Shown here piece by piece: positions 18,276 through 27,769 of a stretch of 64,000 nucleotides of DNA. The stretch's first letter is position 1. Each line of letters begins with the position of its first letter. The notes beneath the pieces were generated by a model that saw only the letters and a program-made list of their open reading frames with translations, had not been told where the DNA came from and did not search any database. The stretch is from assembly GCF_018413645.1 (NCBI RefSeq), contig NZ_JAHCDA010000001.1, positions 434,001 through 498,000 on the forward strand. Reading direction: 5' to 3'. The position numbers were made by a program, and so were the translations under genes. The stretch is from Roseococcus pinisoli. Lineage in GTDB: Bacteria; Pseudomonadota; Alphaproteobacteria; Acetobacterales; Acetobacteraceae.

Positions 18276-19157
18276 TCAGTCCCGCTTGAACGCCCAGGCG
18301 TAGCCCCGCTCCGCCCGCTTCAGGCGCCCTGCCGTCGGGCTCGGGAAGTGGATGGGCAGGATCAGCGTGTCGGTGTCCGCGACCTCCTCGAAGACCGTCT
18401 TCCGGCTGTCGCCGGCCTGCTTCGGGTCCCAGCAGAAGATGGTGGACATGGTCGGGTCGATGCATTGCAGCTGGTGATGCATCATGTCGCCGGCCACGAT
18501 CGCGCGCTGGCCGCCGCTGCGGATGTCGACGCAGACATGGCCGGGGGAATGGCCGGGCGTCAGGATCAGGCTGATGCAGTCGTCCAGCGTGAAGCTCTCA
18601 TCCACCAGAAGAGCCTGGCCGGCCTTCACGATGGGCTCGCAATTCATCTTCCAGACGCCGCCGGCGCCGCCGGGCTTGTCGATGCCCTCCTTCGCCAGCT
18701 TCTCCCAGGCGGCATATTCGCCCTTGTGGAAGATGTACTTGGCCTTCGGGAAGGTCGGCACCCATTCGCCGTTCACGAGCTTGGTGTTCCAGCCGCAATG
18801 GTCGATGTGCAGGTGCGTGCAGAAGACGTAGTCCACGTCCTCGACCGTCAGGCCCTGCGCGGCCAGGTTGTCCAGCCAGGGCTGCTTCGGGAAATCCATC
18901 GGCGGGCCGTAGCCCTTGTCCTCGCCCGTGCAGGTGTCGACGAGGATGACGTGCTTGGGCGTGCGCACCACGAAGGTCTGGTAGGTGATGACCATCCGGC
19001 CGGAGGACTTCTCGAAGACCTCGGGCTCCAGCTGCGCGATGTCGGCGGCCTTGGCCGCGCTGTCGTAGTTCAGGAAGAAGTCCTCGGGCCGGCGCCAGGG
19101 ACCGTCGCGCTCGATGATGCTCGTGATGGCGACGTCGCCGATCTGCAGACGCTTCAT
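18276..19157 (-). CDS. Metallo-beta-lactamase-fold hydrolase
   Basis: A 293-residue MBL-fold enzyme has the zinc motif HLHIDH (His115, His117, Asp119, His120), then TPGHSPGHV with the next metal His, and the VAGDMMHH metal Asp further on. The group resembles quorum-quenching-lactonase-like and related hydrolases, but the substrate is not determinable. There is no signal peptide, so a cytosolic location is likely. ATG at 19157 is preferred because the MKRLQIGDVAIT N-terminus is family-like; the open frame upstream to 19310 runs into rsmA. It is 76 bp downstream of rsmA on the same strand and may be a read-through member of that operon. Confidence 0.85.
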   Translation of the reverse strand: MKRLQIGDVAITSIIERDGPWRRPEDFFLNYDSAAKAADIAQLEPEVFEKSSGRMVITYQTFVVRTPKHVILVDTCTGEDKGYGPPMDFPKQPWLDNLAAQGLTVEDVDYVFCTHLHIDHCGWNTKLVNGEWVPTFPKAKYIFHKGEYAAWEKLAKEGIDKPGGAGGVWKMNCEPIVKAGQALLVDESFTLDDCISLILTPGHSPGHVCVDIRSGGQRAIVAGDMMHHQLQCIDPTMSTIFCWDPKQAGDSRKTVFEEVADTDTLILPIHFPSPTAGRLKRAERGYAWAFKRD

Positions 19158-19233
19158 GGATGTTTCTTCCCCTTGCTTCGTTCCGCCATCCTGCGGCGAG
19201 GCCGCCGGGGCGTCCAGCATGGGGCACCCGATT

Positions 19234-20058
19234 TCAGGCGGGCCGTTCCGCCACCACCCGCGCCAGGGCGTCGAACTCCGACACGCTGAGCTCCTCGGCC
19301 CGCCGCTCACCCGCGATGCCGCAGGCGGCGAGCAGGGCCTCGGCGGAGCCCAGCGCCTTCAGGGAGCCGCGCAGCATCTTGCGACGCTGCCCGAAGGCGG
19401 CGGCCGTCACGCGCTCCATGGCCCGGAACAGCTCCGGCGCGGGCTGCTCGGCATGCGGGGTCACGACCACCACGGCCGAATGCACCTTGGGCGGCGGGCG
19501 GAAGGCGCCGGGCGGGAGGCGGAGCCCGATGGCGCAATGCGCCACCCACTGCGCCAGCACCGCCAGGCGGCCGTAATGCTCGGTGCGCGGCGGCGCCACG
19601 ATCCGCAGCGCCACCTCCTCCTGGAACATGAGCGTCATCCGCTCCCAGGCGCCGGCCTGGCGCAGCCAGCCGATCAGCAGCGGCGTGCCGACATTATAGG
19701 GCAGGTTCGCAACCACCTGCCGCGGCGTCGGCAGCGTCGTGCCGTCGAAGGTCATCGCATCCTGTTGCAGGACCGTGAGGCGCCCCGGAAAGGCGGCCTC
19801 CACCTCGGCCAGCGCCACCAGGGCACGCGCATCCAGTTCGACGGCGGTGAGATGGGCGATGGGCGCGGCCAGCAATGCGCGGGTCAGGCCGCCCGGCCCC
19901 GGACCGACCTCCAGGACATGCCGCCCCTCGAGATCGCCGGGCAGGCGCGCGATGCGCGCGCAGACCGTCTCATCCAGGAGAAAATGCTGGCCCAGGGCCT
20001 TGCGCGCGTCGAGCCCGTAGCGCCCGACGACCTCGCCGAGCGGCGTCAGCTCAGACAC
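19234..20058 (-). CDS. rsmA: 16S rRNA (adenine(1518)-N(6)/adenine(1519)-N(6))-dimethyltransferase
   Basis: RsmA (KsgA) dimethylates two adjacent adenines in the 3' hairpin of 16S rRNA during small-subunit maturation. The 274-residue protein has ALGQHFLLD at the N-terminus, the SAM-binding VLEVGPGPGGLT loop, and the catalytic NLPYN motif IV. The C-terminal helical domain carries RRKMLRGSL. It follows the SurA-like gene with a 9-bp gap and closes the LPS-transport/OMP-folding operon. In many alphaproteobacteria pdxA lies between surA and rsmA; it is absent here. Confidence 0.96.
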   Translation of the reverse strand: MSELTPLGEVVGRYGLDARKALGQHFLLDETVCARIARLPGDLEGRHVLEVGPGPGGLTRALLAAPIAHLTAVELDARALVALAEVEAAFPGRLTVLQQDAMTFDGTTLPTPRQVVANLPYNVGTPLLIGWLRQAGAWERMTLMFQEEVALRIVAPPRTEHYGRLAVLAQWVAHCAIGLRLPPGAFRPPPKVHSAVVVVTPHAEQPAPELFRAMERVTAAAFGQRRKMLRGSLKALGSAEALLAACGIAGERRAEELSVSEFDALARVVAERPA

Positions 20059-20067
20059 GTGCCCGGC

Positions 20068-21405
20068 TCAGCTCCGCGTCTCGATCACGGCGCGCCGGCG
20101 CAGCTCGCGCTGGAGCTGGCGGGCCAGGACCTCGACGCGGTCGCGCAGGATCTGCTGGCGGGCCGCATCGGCGGTGAACTCCTCCTGCTGCGCCTGCTCG
20201 CGCGAGCAGACCATGAGCAGCAGGATCCCGTCCGGCGAGATGACCGGCTGACTGGGGCGACCGATGGGAAGCGAGGCCAGCATCTGGCGCAGCGGCGGCG
20301 GGCTCAGGGTCTCGAGCCGGATCGGGCCGGGGTCGGCCGGGCGGTCGCCGCTGCGGGGCTGGGCGTCCATCTGCTCGCAGCCGCGGAGCGTCTGCGACAG
20401 GCGCTGCGCGCGCTCGAGGATGGCGCGGTGCTGCTCGGTCGGCGCCTGCGGGTCGAGGCGGCTGGCGAAGGGCAGGAAGAGCTGGCGGACCGAGAGCATG
20501 GTCGCGTTCTGGATGCGCCCGTTCTCGCGCTTGCCGCGCAGCGTGACGATCTGGAAGCCGCCGGCCACGCGGATGGCGTTGCTGATCGCGCCCACGGGCA
20601 TGCGGTCGGCGATCGCCGCCACCTCGGGGTCGAGCTGCGCGGTCGTCACCCAGCCCAGATCGCCGCCCTGGACCGCCGTCTGGGCCTGGCTGAACTGCGT
20701 GGCCACGACCTGGAAGGGCGAGCCACGGCGCAGCTGGCCCACCACCTCCTCGGTGAAGCGGTTCACCTCGGCCTCGGTCGAGGGATCGTCGACAGGGATG
20801 AAGATCTCCCCGATGAGGAACTCCGTCTGGCCCTGGCGTGCGCGATGGTTGGCGATGGCGCCCTGGATGTCCTGGTCGCTGATCTCGGCCAGGGGGCCGA
20901 GCATCTGGCGCAGCATCCGGCCCCAGCCGATCTGGGCACGGATCTGGTCGAAGAGCACGCGCGGCTGGATGTTCGCGCCGCGCAGCTGGGCCCGGAGGGC
21001 GCCGGCGGGCAGGCCGTTGCGCCGCTCGATATCGGCGATGGTCTCGGCGATGTCGTTGTCGCTGACGGGAATCCGGCGCCGCGTCACCTCCTGGTTGCGC
21101 AGCTTCTCGTCGATCACGAGGCGCAGGACCTGGGGCCGGAGCCGGTCGATCACCTCGGGCGAAAGGGCCACGCCGGTGTTCAGGGCGAAGAGCCGCGCGC
21201 GGGAGGAGATCTCCGCCTGGGTGACGACGTCCCCGTTCACCACGGCGAGGATGCGGTTGCTTCCTGGCTGCGCCGGCGAGGGGGCGGCGGCGGCGGGCCG
21301 TCGCTGGGCCTGGGCCTGGGCCACCTGCGGAAGGGCGGCGAGGCACAGGAGCGGCGCCAGGACGGTGGCGAGGAGCGTGGTGCGGGGCATGATTCTATGT
21401 CTCAT
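20068..21405 (-). CDS. surA: SurA-like periplasmic peptidyl-prolyl isomerase/chaperone
   Basis: A periplasmic folding factor of about 445 residues. A signal peptide (about residues 1-30, ending QVAQAQ) precedes a SurA N-terminal chaperone domain starting at ILAVVNGDVVTQAEI. It contains a long helical segment and a PpiC/parvulin domain (GEIFIPVDDPSTEAEV, GGDLGWVTTAQLDPE, GGFQIVTLRGKR). A shorter C-terminal helical part follows. It helps fold outer-membrane proteins such as the LptD encoded just upstream. Starts at 21405 and 21390 are both possible; neither has a strong ribosome-binding site. It is 69 bp downstream of lptD and 9 bp upstream of rsmA. Confidence 0.88.
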   Translation of the reverse strand: MRHRIMPRTTLLATVLAPLLCLAALPQVAQAQAQRRPAAAAPSPAQPGSNRILAVVNGDVVTQAEISSRARLFALNTGVALSPEVIDRLRPQVLRLVIDEKLRNQEVTRRRIPVSDNDIAETIADIERRNGLPAGALRAQLRGANIQPRVLFDQIRAQIGWGRMLRQMLGPLAEISDQDIQGAIANHRARQGQTEFLIGEIFIPVDDPSTEAEVNRFTEEVVGQLRRGSPFQVVATQFSQAQTAVQGGDLGWVTTAQLDPEVAAIADRMPVGAISNAIRVAGGFQIVTLRGKRENGRIQNATMLSVRQLFLPFASRLDPQAPTEQHRAILERAQRLSQTLRGCEQMDAQPRSGDRPADPGPIRLETLSPPPLRQMLASLPIGRPSQPVISPDGILLLMVCSREQAQQEEFTADAARQQILRDRVEVLARQLQRELRRRAVIETRS

Positions 21406-21474
21406 AAGGCAGAATCCCCGTGGGGCAACCGGCGGATGGGGAGAGGCCACGGGCCGGGGCGCCTTGCATCCCGA

Positions 21475-23997
21475 TCAGATGGCCCGGAAGAAGTAGTCGC
21501 CGACCGTCTTGAAGCCCACGCGAACCAGGAAGACGGTGTTGCCGACGAAGTCCTGATGCGTGACGAGGTCCTGCGCGTAGCGCCGCATCAGGCGCCCCTC
21601 CAGGATGAAGCATTCGTCCTCGTAGCCCAGCGTGGCCTGGACCAGGACCGGCCGCTCCAGCTTCAGGTCGTAGCGCATGGTGGCGCTGGCCCGGTACACC
21701 GCGCCGGAGGCGGTGCGATATTGGGCGCCGCCGCCGAAGGAGACCTCGTTGCGGCCCTGGTCGCCCGCAAAGAGCAGGGGCTGCGGGCGCTGATAGAGGT
21801 AGCCGGCGCTGAGATAGGTGTTGTCGAGCGGGCCGACCCGGCCAAGCTGAAGGCTGGCAACGGCCTCGCTGGCGCGGTGCTGGCCGGATTCGCTGTCCAG
21901 CCGCGCGCGACCCAGGATCTCGACCCAGGAGACCGGCGAGAAGGTCGCCCGCCCCACCCAGTCGGAGGCGCGCTGGTCCAGCCCCTGGCCAGGGGGCAGG
22001 TTGTTGGTCCCGGCGATGCGGTAGGAGCGTCCCACGAGGCCCTCGACCCGGCCGCCATTCGCGAAGTTCCAGCTGGCGCGCATCGCCGCGTCCACCCGCG
22101 TGCCGCCCTCGAGCCGATCGCGGCCGTTGAAGCGGTTGAGGTTGAACATATTCGCGTCGGTGAACTCGAAATCGAGGCTGTCCTCGTTCGGGAAGCGCAG
22201 CTGGTGGCCCATGTTCGGCCCAGTCACGAACTGCACCCGCGGCTCGATCAGCTGGGTCCCCCAATCGCCCGCCGAACGCATGAAGGGCATGCGCCAGTCC
22301 AGCGCCGCACGGAAATTGGCGTTGACGTGGGTGCCGTTGGCCGCGGGCAGGTTGGTGGGCGAGATGTCCTGGCCGCCGGCGTAATAGCCAAGGACGTCGG
22401 CCTGGGTCCGCACCGTCCAGATGCCGCCCTGGCCGTCCTGGAAAGGACGATCCCAGGTCGCGCGGGTCGAGAGCCGCTGGCTGAAGGTGCCGATCTCGCG
22501 GGTCAGGCCCAGCAGCCCGACATCGGTGGTGAGCCAGCCGCCGGCAATCTGCTTGCGCGGCGCATGCTCGAAGATGGCGTTCGGCGCGACATAGGGCGTG
22601 CGCGACGTGTCGTCGGTGCTGCGCAAGCCCTGATAGGCGCGGGCGTCGATGCGGGCGTAGCTCTCGGTGCCCCAGAAGCCCTCGGCATAGGCCTGGCTGG
22701 TGAGGACACGCCGGTATTCGAGGCGGAAGGTGCGAAGGTAGGAATCGCTGGAAGCGCGGTTCAGGTCGAAGCCGACACGCCAGTTCTCGTCGATATTGAA
22801 GCGCCCGCGCGAGAAGATATGGCCCGAGAGGTGCCTGTCGATCTGCTCATTGGCGCCGGCGCCCAGGCGCTGGGCGGCGTCATTGTCGAAATAACCGATC
22901 GAGCCCTGGATCTGCAGTTCGCCGCTGTTGAAGAGCCGGCGGTACTCACCCGCGAGATTGGGGTACACCTTCTGCGCGAAGGTCGGCGTGATCAGCAGGT
23001 CCGACTGGTCGTCGATCGCCCAGAAATACGGGGTCTGCGCAAAAGCGCCGAGCAGCCGGGTATAGCCGAGCGTCGGGAACAGGAAGCCCGAGGCGCGCGG
23101 CGTCTGCGGGTCGGGATGCGAGAAGAACGGCGTGTACAGCACCGGGACGCCGCCGATCCGGATCGTGGCATCACGATAGGAAATGCGCTGCGTGTTGCGG
23201 TCCTGCGTCGCCATGCGCGCGCTCATGGTCCAGAGCGGCGCGCGCGTGGGATCCTCGGCGCAGAGGTTGCAGGACGAATAGACGACGCGACTGAGGTCGT
23301 TGATCGTGCCGTCCGTCCGCCGCGCACCGTTGCCGGCCATACGGGCGTTCTGCGCGAGACGCGCGCGGACCTCGGTCAGCACGCCGTCGCGGAAGCCTTC
23401 GCCGAGCTCGGCCTCGTCGGCGTAGAAGACCTGGCCGTCGGCCTCGATGATCTGGACATTGCCCTGCACCACCGCGACGCGGGTGTTGCGGTCGTAGGTG
23501 AAGCTGTCCGCCCGCAGGAAGCGACCGTTCTGCCAGGCCTCGACATGGCCCCGGGCGACCACGCGGGCGCGATCGCGGTCGTATTCGACCTCGTCCGCCG
23601 TGAAGGTGACCGGCCCGTCGTCACCGGCTGCCCGGCCCACAACGGGGGGAGCGGCGGCGGTTCCGGTGGCGGCGCCGGGCGCGGGCGCGGGCGCGGGCGC
23701 CGTCGAAGGAGCGGGCGCCGTCGCGGGTGCGGCCCCACCCGTGGGGGGCGAAGGCTGGACCAGGTCGCGCAGCGTGTCGCCCATGGGCTGCGGATCGGCG
23801 AAGAGCGGGGACGTGCCCTGCTGCGCCCGCGAGCCGGTCGGCATGGCCAGGGCCGCCAGCAGCCCGGCCACGAAGGTCGCATCCCTCCAGGCCCGGCGGG
23901 AGGGGCGGAGCCCGAGACGCAACGCGTCACGGCGCCGGAGGCGGCGGCGCGCGCTACGGGTCAGGCTGGGGCAGCGGGCGGGAGGCAGACGCGGCAT
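21475..23997 (-). CDS. lptD: LPS-assembly protein LptD
   Basis: LptD is the outer-membrane beta-barrel that inserts lipopolysaccharide into the outer leaflet. The 840-residue precursor has a long basic N-region and a signal peptide ending near TGSRAQQ. A low-complexity Pro/Ala linker and an OstA-type N-terminal jellyroll follow (VTFTADEVEYDRDRARVVARG, YDRNTRVAVVQGNVQ). The SSCNLCAED pair provides candidate disulfide cysteines, then come the LptD core (VPVLYTPFFSHPDP) and the barrel strands. The protein ends in GDYFFRAI with an aromatic near the end, as outer-membrane proteins do. ATG at 23997 starts 4 bp after the lptG stop; 24009 would overlap lptG. Confidence 0.95.
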   Translation of the reverse strand: MPRLPPARCPSLTRSARRRLRRRDALRLGLRPSRRAWRDATFVAGLLAALAMPTGSRAQQGTSPLFADPQPMGDTLRDLVQPSPPTGGAAPATAPAPSTAPAPAPAPGAATGTAAAPPVVGRAAGDDGPVTFTADEVEYDRDRARVVARGHVEAWQNGRFLRADSFTYDRNTRVAVVQGNVQIIEADGQVFYADEAELGEGFRDGVLTEVRARLAQNARMAGNGARRTDGTINDLSRVVYSSCNLCAEDPTRAPLWTMSARMATQDRNTQRISYRDATIRIGGVPVLYTPFFSHPDPQTPRASGFLFPTLGYTRLLGAFAQTPYFWAIDDQSDLLITPTFAQKVYPNLAGEYRRLFNSGELQIQGSIGYFDNDAAQRLGAGANEQIDRHLSGHIFSRGRFNIDENWRVGFDLNRASSDSYLRTFRLEYRRVLTSQAYAEGFWGTESYARIDARAYQGLRSTDDTSRTPYVAPNAIFEHAPRKQIAGGWLTTDVGLLGLTREIGTFSQRLSTRATWDRPFQDGQGGIWTVRTQADVLGYYAGGQDISPTNLPAANGTHVNANFRAALDWRMPFMRSAGDWGTQLIEPRVQFVTGPNMGHQLRFPNEDSLDFEFTDANMFNLNRFNGRDRLEGGTRVDAAMRASWNFANGGRVEGLVGRSYRIAGTNNLPPGQGLDQRASDWVGRATFSPVSWVEILGRARLDSESGQHRASEAVASLQLGRVGPLDNTYLSAGYLYQRPQPLLFAGDQGRNEVSFGGGAQYRTASGAVYRASATMRYDLKLERPVLVQATLGYEDECFILEGRLMRRYAQDLVTHQDFVGNTVFLVRVGFKTVGDYFFRAI

Positions 23998-24001
23998 AGG
24001 C

Positions 24002-25126
24002 CTACCCATCCTCCAGATGGAGCAACAAAGCCAGAGCCAGAAGCAAACCGGCGATGGTCGGCACCCAGGCCGCCAGCCAGACGGGCAGCGTCCCGGCCTC
24101 GCCGAACTCGCCCGTGATGCGGTCCAGCACAAAGAGGCCGAAGCCCGCGGCCACGCCGGCGGCGATGCTCTGCGCCACGCCGCCGCGCCGCGTGTTGCGC
24201 ATGGAGAATCCGGCCGCGAGCAGGGCCATGGTCATGGCCAGAGCGGGCGTGCTGAGCATGGACTGGAACTGCAGCCGGTGCCGCAGCGCCGAGAATCCCG
24301 CATGCTCCAGCACCGCGATGAAGCCCGGCAGCGCCCAGAAGGAGAGCGTGTCGGGCGAGGCGAAGCTGTCCTCGATGCGGTCGGGCGTGAGGTCGGTCGG
24401 CAATTCGATGGTGGCGGCGGGCCGCGGCGTGCGATCCGCCCCGAAGACCACCGCGTCCCGCAGGACCCAGCGACCGGGCGCCAGCCGGGCCTCCGGGGCC
24501 TCGATGCGGCCGAGGCTCTGATCGTTGGCCGTCAGGCGCCAGACGCTCACATCCGTCAGGACGAAGGCCGCCGTCCGGTCCGTACCCAGCAGGCGCGCCG
24601 GCCGCCCGGAGAGGATGGCCACGCCATTGGGATCAAGCCCGCGATCGCCCTGGCGGAGCCAGAGCCTGCCCCCCGCCAGCGCCGTGACGCCGCCGCCGGC
24701 ACGCAGGAAGGAGGCATCCAGCCGCTCCGCCCGCGCCAGCATGGCGGAGGAGATGGGCGAGACCGCCATGATCCCCACGGCGCCGAAGAGCATCGCCACG
24801 GCCATCGGGCCGAGAAGGAAGCCCCAGGCCGACACCCCGGCGGCGCGCGCCACGATGAGCTCCGAGGAGCGGGTGAGGCGCCAGAAGGCCAGGATCCCGC
24901 CCAGCAGGATGGCGAAGGGCATGATCTGCATGCCGACGAAGGGCATGCGCAGCCCGGCGATGGAGGCGACGAGGCCGAAGGTCGCGTCCGGCCGGGTGGC
25001 GGCGCGGCGCAGCAGCTCGATGAAGTCGAACATCGAGACCAGCAGGGTCAGCGCCACCAGCATGGCCGCCGTCGCCGTCAGGAAGCGGCGACCGACATAG
25101 AAGGTGAGGGTCCGCGCGAGGATCAT
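24002..25126 (-). CDS. lptG: LPS export ABC transporter permease LptG
   Basis: LptG is one of two inner-membrane permeases that extract LPS for transport. The 374-residue protein has paired helices at each end (about 15-35, 55-80, 95-120 and 275-370) around a periplasmic beta-jellyroll. The MRNTRRGGVAQSI segment in the C-terminal part and the RAAGVSAWGF coupling-helix-like region fit the YjgP/YjgQ family. It overlaps lptF by 4 bp (ATGA) and is followed by lptD after 4 bp, so the three are translationally linked. The ATPase LptB is elsewhere. Confidence 0.95.
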   Translation of the reverse strand: MILARTLTFYVGRRFLTATAAMLVALTLLVSMFDFIELLRRAATRPDATFGLVASIAGLRMPFVGMQIMPFAILLGGILAFWRLTRSSELIVARAAGVSAWGFLLGPMAVAMLFGAVGIMAVSPISSAMLARAERLDASFLRAGGGVTALAGGRLWLRQGDRGLDPNGVAILSGRPARLLGTDRTAAFVLTDVSVWRLTANDQSLGRIEAPEARLAPGRWVLRDAVVFGADRTPRPAATIELPTDLTPDRIEDSFASPDTLSFWALPGFIAVLEHAGFSALRHRLQFQSMLSTPALAMTMALLAAGFSMRNTRRGGVAQSIAAGVAAGFGLFVLDRITGEFGEAGTLPVWLAAWVPTIAGLLLALALLLHLEDG

Positions 25127-26253
25127 CGCGCATAACTCCTGATGGCGGCCGGTGCCCCGGGCAGGCCCGAGAGTGCCCAGGCCGAGATCAGCCCGGGCAG
25201 CAAGGCCTGCACCCAGATGAGCGGCAGCAGCGCGGACTGGCGTGCCGCGACATTCCCGATGCCGAGGCCCAGGGCCAGCAGCCCCACCATGAGGATGCAG
25301 CCGGCGAAAAGATGGAAACCGCCGCCGAAGCGCCGGAACTGGCCCGTCAGGGCGACCGCCAGGGCCAGCAGCGAGAAGCTGACCGCGGTGATGGGGCCAC
25401 TCAGGCGCTGATGCGCCTCCGCCAGGAAGCGGCCGCGATCGCGGATCGAGACGCCTTCCTCGGGATTGAACAACTCGCTCAGGCTGCGCTCCTGCGCGTT
25501 GCGGAAGCGCTGCCCCTCGGCGCGATTGGCGCGCGCCAGGTCCACGCTGTTCTCCTGGAAAGAGAGGACCGAGAGGCGCATCACCGTCGTGCCGTCAGGC
25601 TGCACCACGCGCTCCACCTGCTGCCGCTGGCCGTTGAATAGGGTGACGCGCGGCCCCTGCGGCGTGGAGGTGATGCGCCCCGTCTCGGCGAGGATGGTCA
25701 CCGGCGCACCGCGCTCCCGCGCGTCATGCACCATGATCCCCTTCAGCATACCGGAGGAATCCCGGTCGCGCGCATAGACGGTCAGGTCGTCGCCCACGGA
25801 GCTGAACACGCCCTCCTGCAGCAGCAGGCCCGCCATCTGGTTCCGGATCTCGAACTGCCACTCACGGAAGGCCTCGTGCGAGGCGGGCGTGATCCAGAGA
25901 TTGAGGACGAAGCAGATCGACATGGCCATGGCCGCCACGCCCAGCGCCGGCTTCGCCAGCTGCCAGTTCGAGAGCCCCGCCGCGCGCATCACCACGAGTT
26001 CTCGGTCCGAGGAGAGGCGGACATAGGTGAAGAGCGTCACGACGAAGGCCGTGATGGGCAGGATCACGCCGAAGAAGCTCGGCAGCAGCAGGCCCGTGAG
26101 CTCGAGGAAGACCCAGATGGACAGGCCGCGGTCCAGCACCAGCTCGATGAAACGAAGCGACTGGGTCAGCCAGACCAGCGCGGCCAGCCCGGTCGTCACG
26201 GCGATCAGCGACAGCCCGAGCTGCCGCATGATGTAGATGTCGATCCGTTTCAT
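25123..26253 (-). CDS. lptF: LPS export ABC transporter permease LptF
   Basis: LptF pairs with LptG in the LPS extractor complex. The 376-residue protein begins MKRIDIYIMRQ, has helices near residues 10-30, 48-75, 98-120 and 285-365, and a central periplasmic domain with a TLFNGQRQQVE strand pair. MRAAGLSNWQL marks the coupling region contacted by LptB. It is the first gene of the lptF-lptG-lptD-surA-rsmA run. The FAD-linked dehydrogenase gene ends 19 bp upstream on the same strand, so the operon promoter could lie in or before that gene. Confidence 0.95.
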   Translation of the reverse strand: MKRIDIYIMRQLGLSLIAVTTGLAALVWLTQSLRFIELVLDRGLSIWVFLELTGLLLPSFFGVILPITAFVVTLFTYVRLSSDRELVVMRAAGLSNWQLAKPALGVAAMAMSICFVLNLWITPASHEAFREWQFEIRNQMAGLLLQEGVFSSVGDDLTVYARDRDSSGMLKGIMVHDARERGAPVTILAETGRITSTPQGPRVTLFNGQRQQVERVVQPDGTTVMRLSVLSFQENSVDLARANRAEGQRFRNAQERSLSELFNPEEGVSIRDRGRFLAEAHQRLSGPITAVSFSLLALAVALTGQFRRFGGGFHLFAGCILMVGLLALGLGIGNVAARQSALLPLIWVQALLPGLISAWALSGLPGAPAAIRSYAR

Positions 26254-26272
26254 GCGGGCCGGCGGCCGGCCA

Positions 26273-27700
26273 TCAGGGCAGGACCTTGCCGGGATTCATG
26301 ATGCCCTTGGGGTCGAGCGCGGCCTTGATCGCCTGCATGGCGGCGAGCTCGGCGCCACCGCGCCAGGCTTCCATCATGTCGGTCTTGAGGCGGCCCACGC
26401 CGTGCTCGGCACTGAAGCTGCCGCCGAGCTCGCGGACGATCGCGTTCACGCAATCCATGATGTCGTGCGCGCGGGCCAGGAAATCGGCTGCCGGCATTTC
26501 CGGCGGCTGCTCCAGGTTCATGTGGATATTGCCGTCGCCCATATGGCCGAAGGGCACCGGCCGGCTGCCGGGAATGAGCTTCACCAGCTCGGCCGAGGAG
26601 CGCCGGATCAGCTCCGGCACCGAGGAGACCGGCACGGAGACATCGTTCTTCACGCTGGCGCCGGCGCGCTTCTGCGCCTCGGGATGCTCCTCGCGCAGGC
26701 GCCAGATGGCGGCGCGCTGAGCCTCGGATTCGGCGAGAGCGGCATCCAGCACCTCGCCGGCCTCCATCGCGGCTTCCAGCACCTGCTCCAGCAGGTTGCG
26801 CAGGCCCGCGCCCTCACGCGAAGCGGAGAGGTCAACCAGCACGAAATGCTCGAAGCCAGGGGCCACGGGCAGGGTCGCGCCCTCGATATTGTCCATCACC
26901 AGGCCCATGCCGATGCCGGACATGTATTCGAAGGCCCGCACCGCGCCCTCGTCGGCCGCGCGGAAGCGGCGGAACAGGGCCAGCGCGGCATCCTCGGAAG
27001 GCACGGCGCAAAGCGCGGTCGCGGTTTCCTTGGCCGCCGGGAAGAGGCGCAGCACCGCCGCCGTGATGATGCCGAGCGTTCCCTCGGCGCCCACGAAGAG
27101 GTGGCGCAGCGCGTAGCCGGTATTGTCCTTGCGCAGGCGGCGCAGCCCGTTGATGACGCCGCCATCCGGCAGCACGACCTCGAGGCCCAGCATCAGCTCC
27201 CGCGCATTGCCGTAGCGGACGGTGGTGTTGCCGCCGGCATTGGTGGAGAGCAGCCCGCCGATCATGGCCGAGCCCTCGGCGCCCAGGCTGAGCGGGAAGA
27301 GCGTGCCGTGGTCGGCCGCGACCTGCTGCGCCTTCTGAAGGATCAGCCCGGCCTCGACCGTCATGGTCATGTCGGCCGTGTCGATCTCGCGCACGCGGTT
27401 CATGCGGGCGAGGCTGAGGATGACTTGGTTGGGCTTGGCCTCGGGCGTGGCGCCGCCGACCATCGAGGTGTTGCCACCCTGCGGGATGATCGTGATGCCC
27501 TGCTCGGCGCAAAGGCGCACGCAGGCGGAGACCTCCTCCGTGCTGGCGGGGCGCAGCAGCGCCATGGCCCGGCCGCGGTAGAGGCCGCGCCAGTCGGCGA
27601 GGTAAGGCTCCAGGTCGGATTCCGCGGTGAGAATTCCGTTGGGGCCCAGGATCCGGCGGAAGGCATCGAGCGGGCCGGGGGAGCGGAGGTCGTCAGGCAT
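26273..27700 (-). CDS. FAD-linked 2-hydroxyacid dehydrogenase (D-lactate/D-2-hydroxyglutarate type)
   Basis: A 475-residue FAD-binding oxidoreductase of the GlcD/DLD/D2HGDH group, oxidising a D-2-hydroxyacid and passing electrons to a membrane or protein acceptor. The FAD-binding domain (about 30-220) has the PQGGNTSMVGGA and GGLLSTNAGGNTTVRYG phosphate-binding segments. The C-terminal half has FGHMGDGNIHMN with metal/substrate His residues and ends with the family HGVGRLK and GIMNPGKVLP. The ATG at 27700 starts the family-like N-terminus; an upstream frame to 27823 is leader. The substrate is not resolvable here. A 20-bp palindrome lies 70 bp upstream in the divergent gap. Confidence 0.9.
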   Translation of the reverse strand: MPDDLRSPGPLDAFRRILGPNGILTAESDLEPYLADWRGLYRGRAMALLRPASTEEVSACVRLCAEQGITIIPQGGNTSMVGGATPEAKPNQVILSLARMNRVREIDTADMTMTVEAGLILQKAQQVAADHGTLFPLSLGAEGSAMIGGLLSTNAGGNTTVRYGNARELMLGLEVVLPDGGVINGLRRLRKDNTGYALRHLFVGAEGTLGIITAAVLRLFPAAKETATALCAVPSEDAALALFRRFRAADEGAVRAFEYMSGIGMGLVMDNIEGATLPVAPGFEHFVLVDLSASREGAGLRNLLEQVLEAAMEAGEVLDAALAESEAQRAAIWRLREEHPEAQKRAGASVKNDVSVPVSSVPELIRRSSAELVKLIPGSRPVPFGHMGDGNIHMNLEQPPEMPAADFLARAHDIMDCVNAIVRELGGSFSAEHGVGRLKTDMMEAWRGGAELAAMQAIKAALDPKGIMNPGKVLP

Positions 27701-27769
27701 CGGGGGGTTATAGCCGGGCGCGGGGATCACTCCATCCTCCCGTCGCCCCCCGGGCAAGAATTCCTGACA

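Noticed and set aside
19114-24117. A 1667-residue plus-strand open frame opposite rsmA, surA and lptD
   Set aside because: It is the antisense shadow of three well-supported genes in high-GC DNA, with low-complexity His/Arg/Gly composition and no domain.
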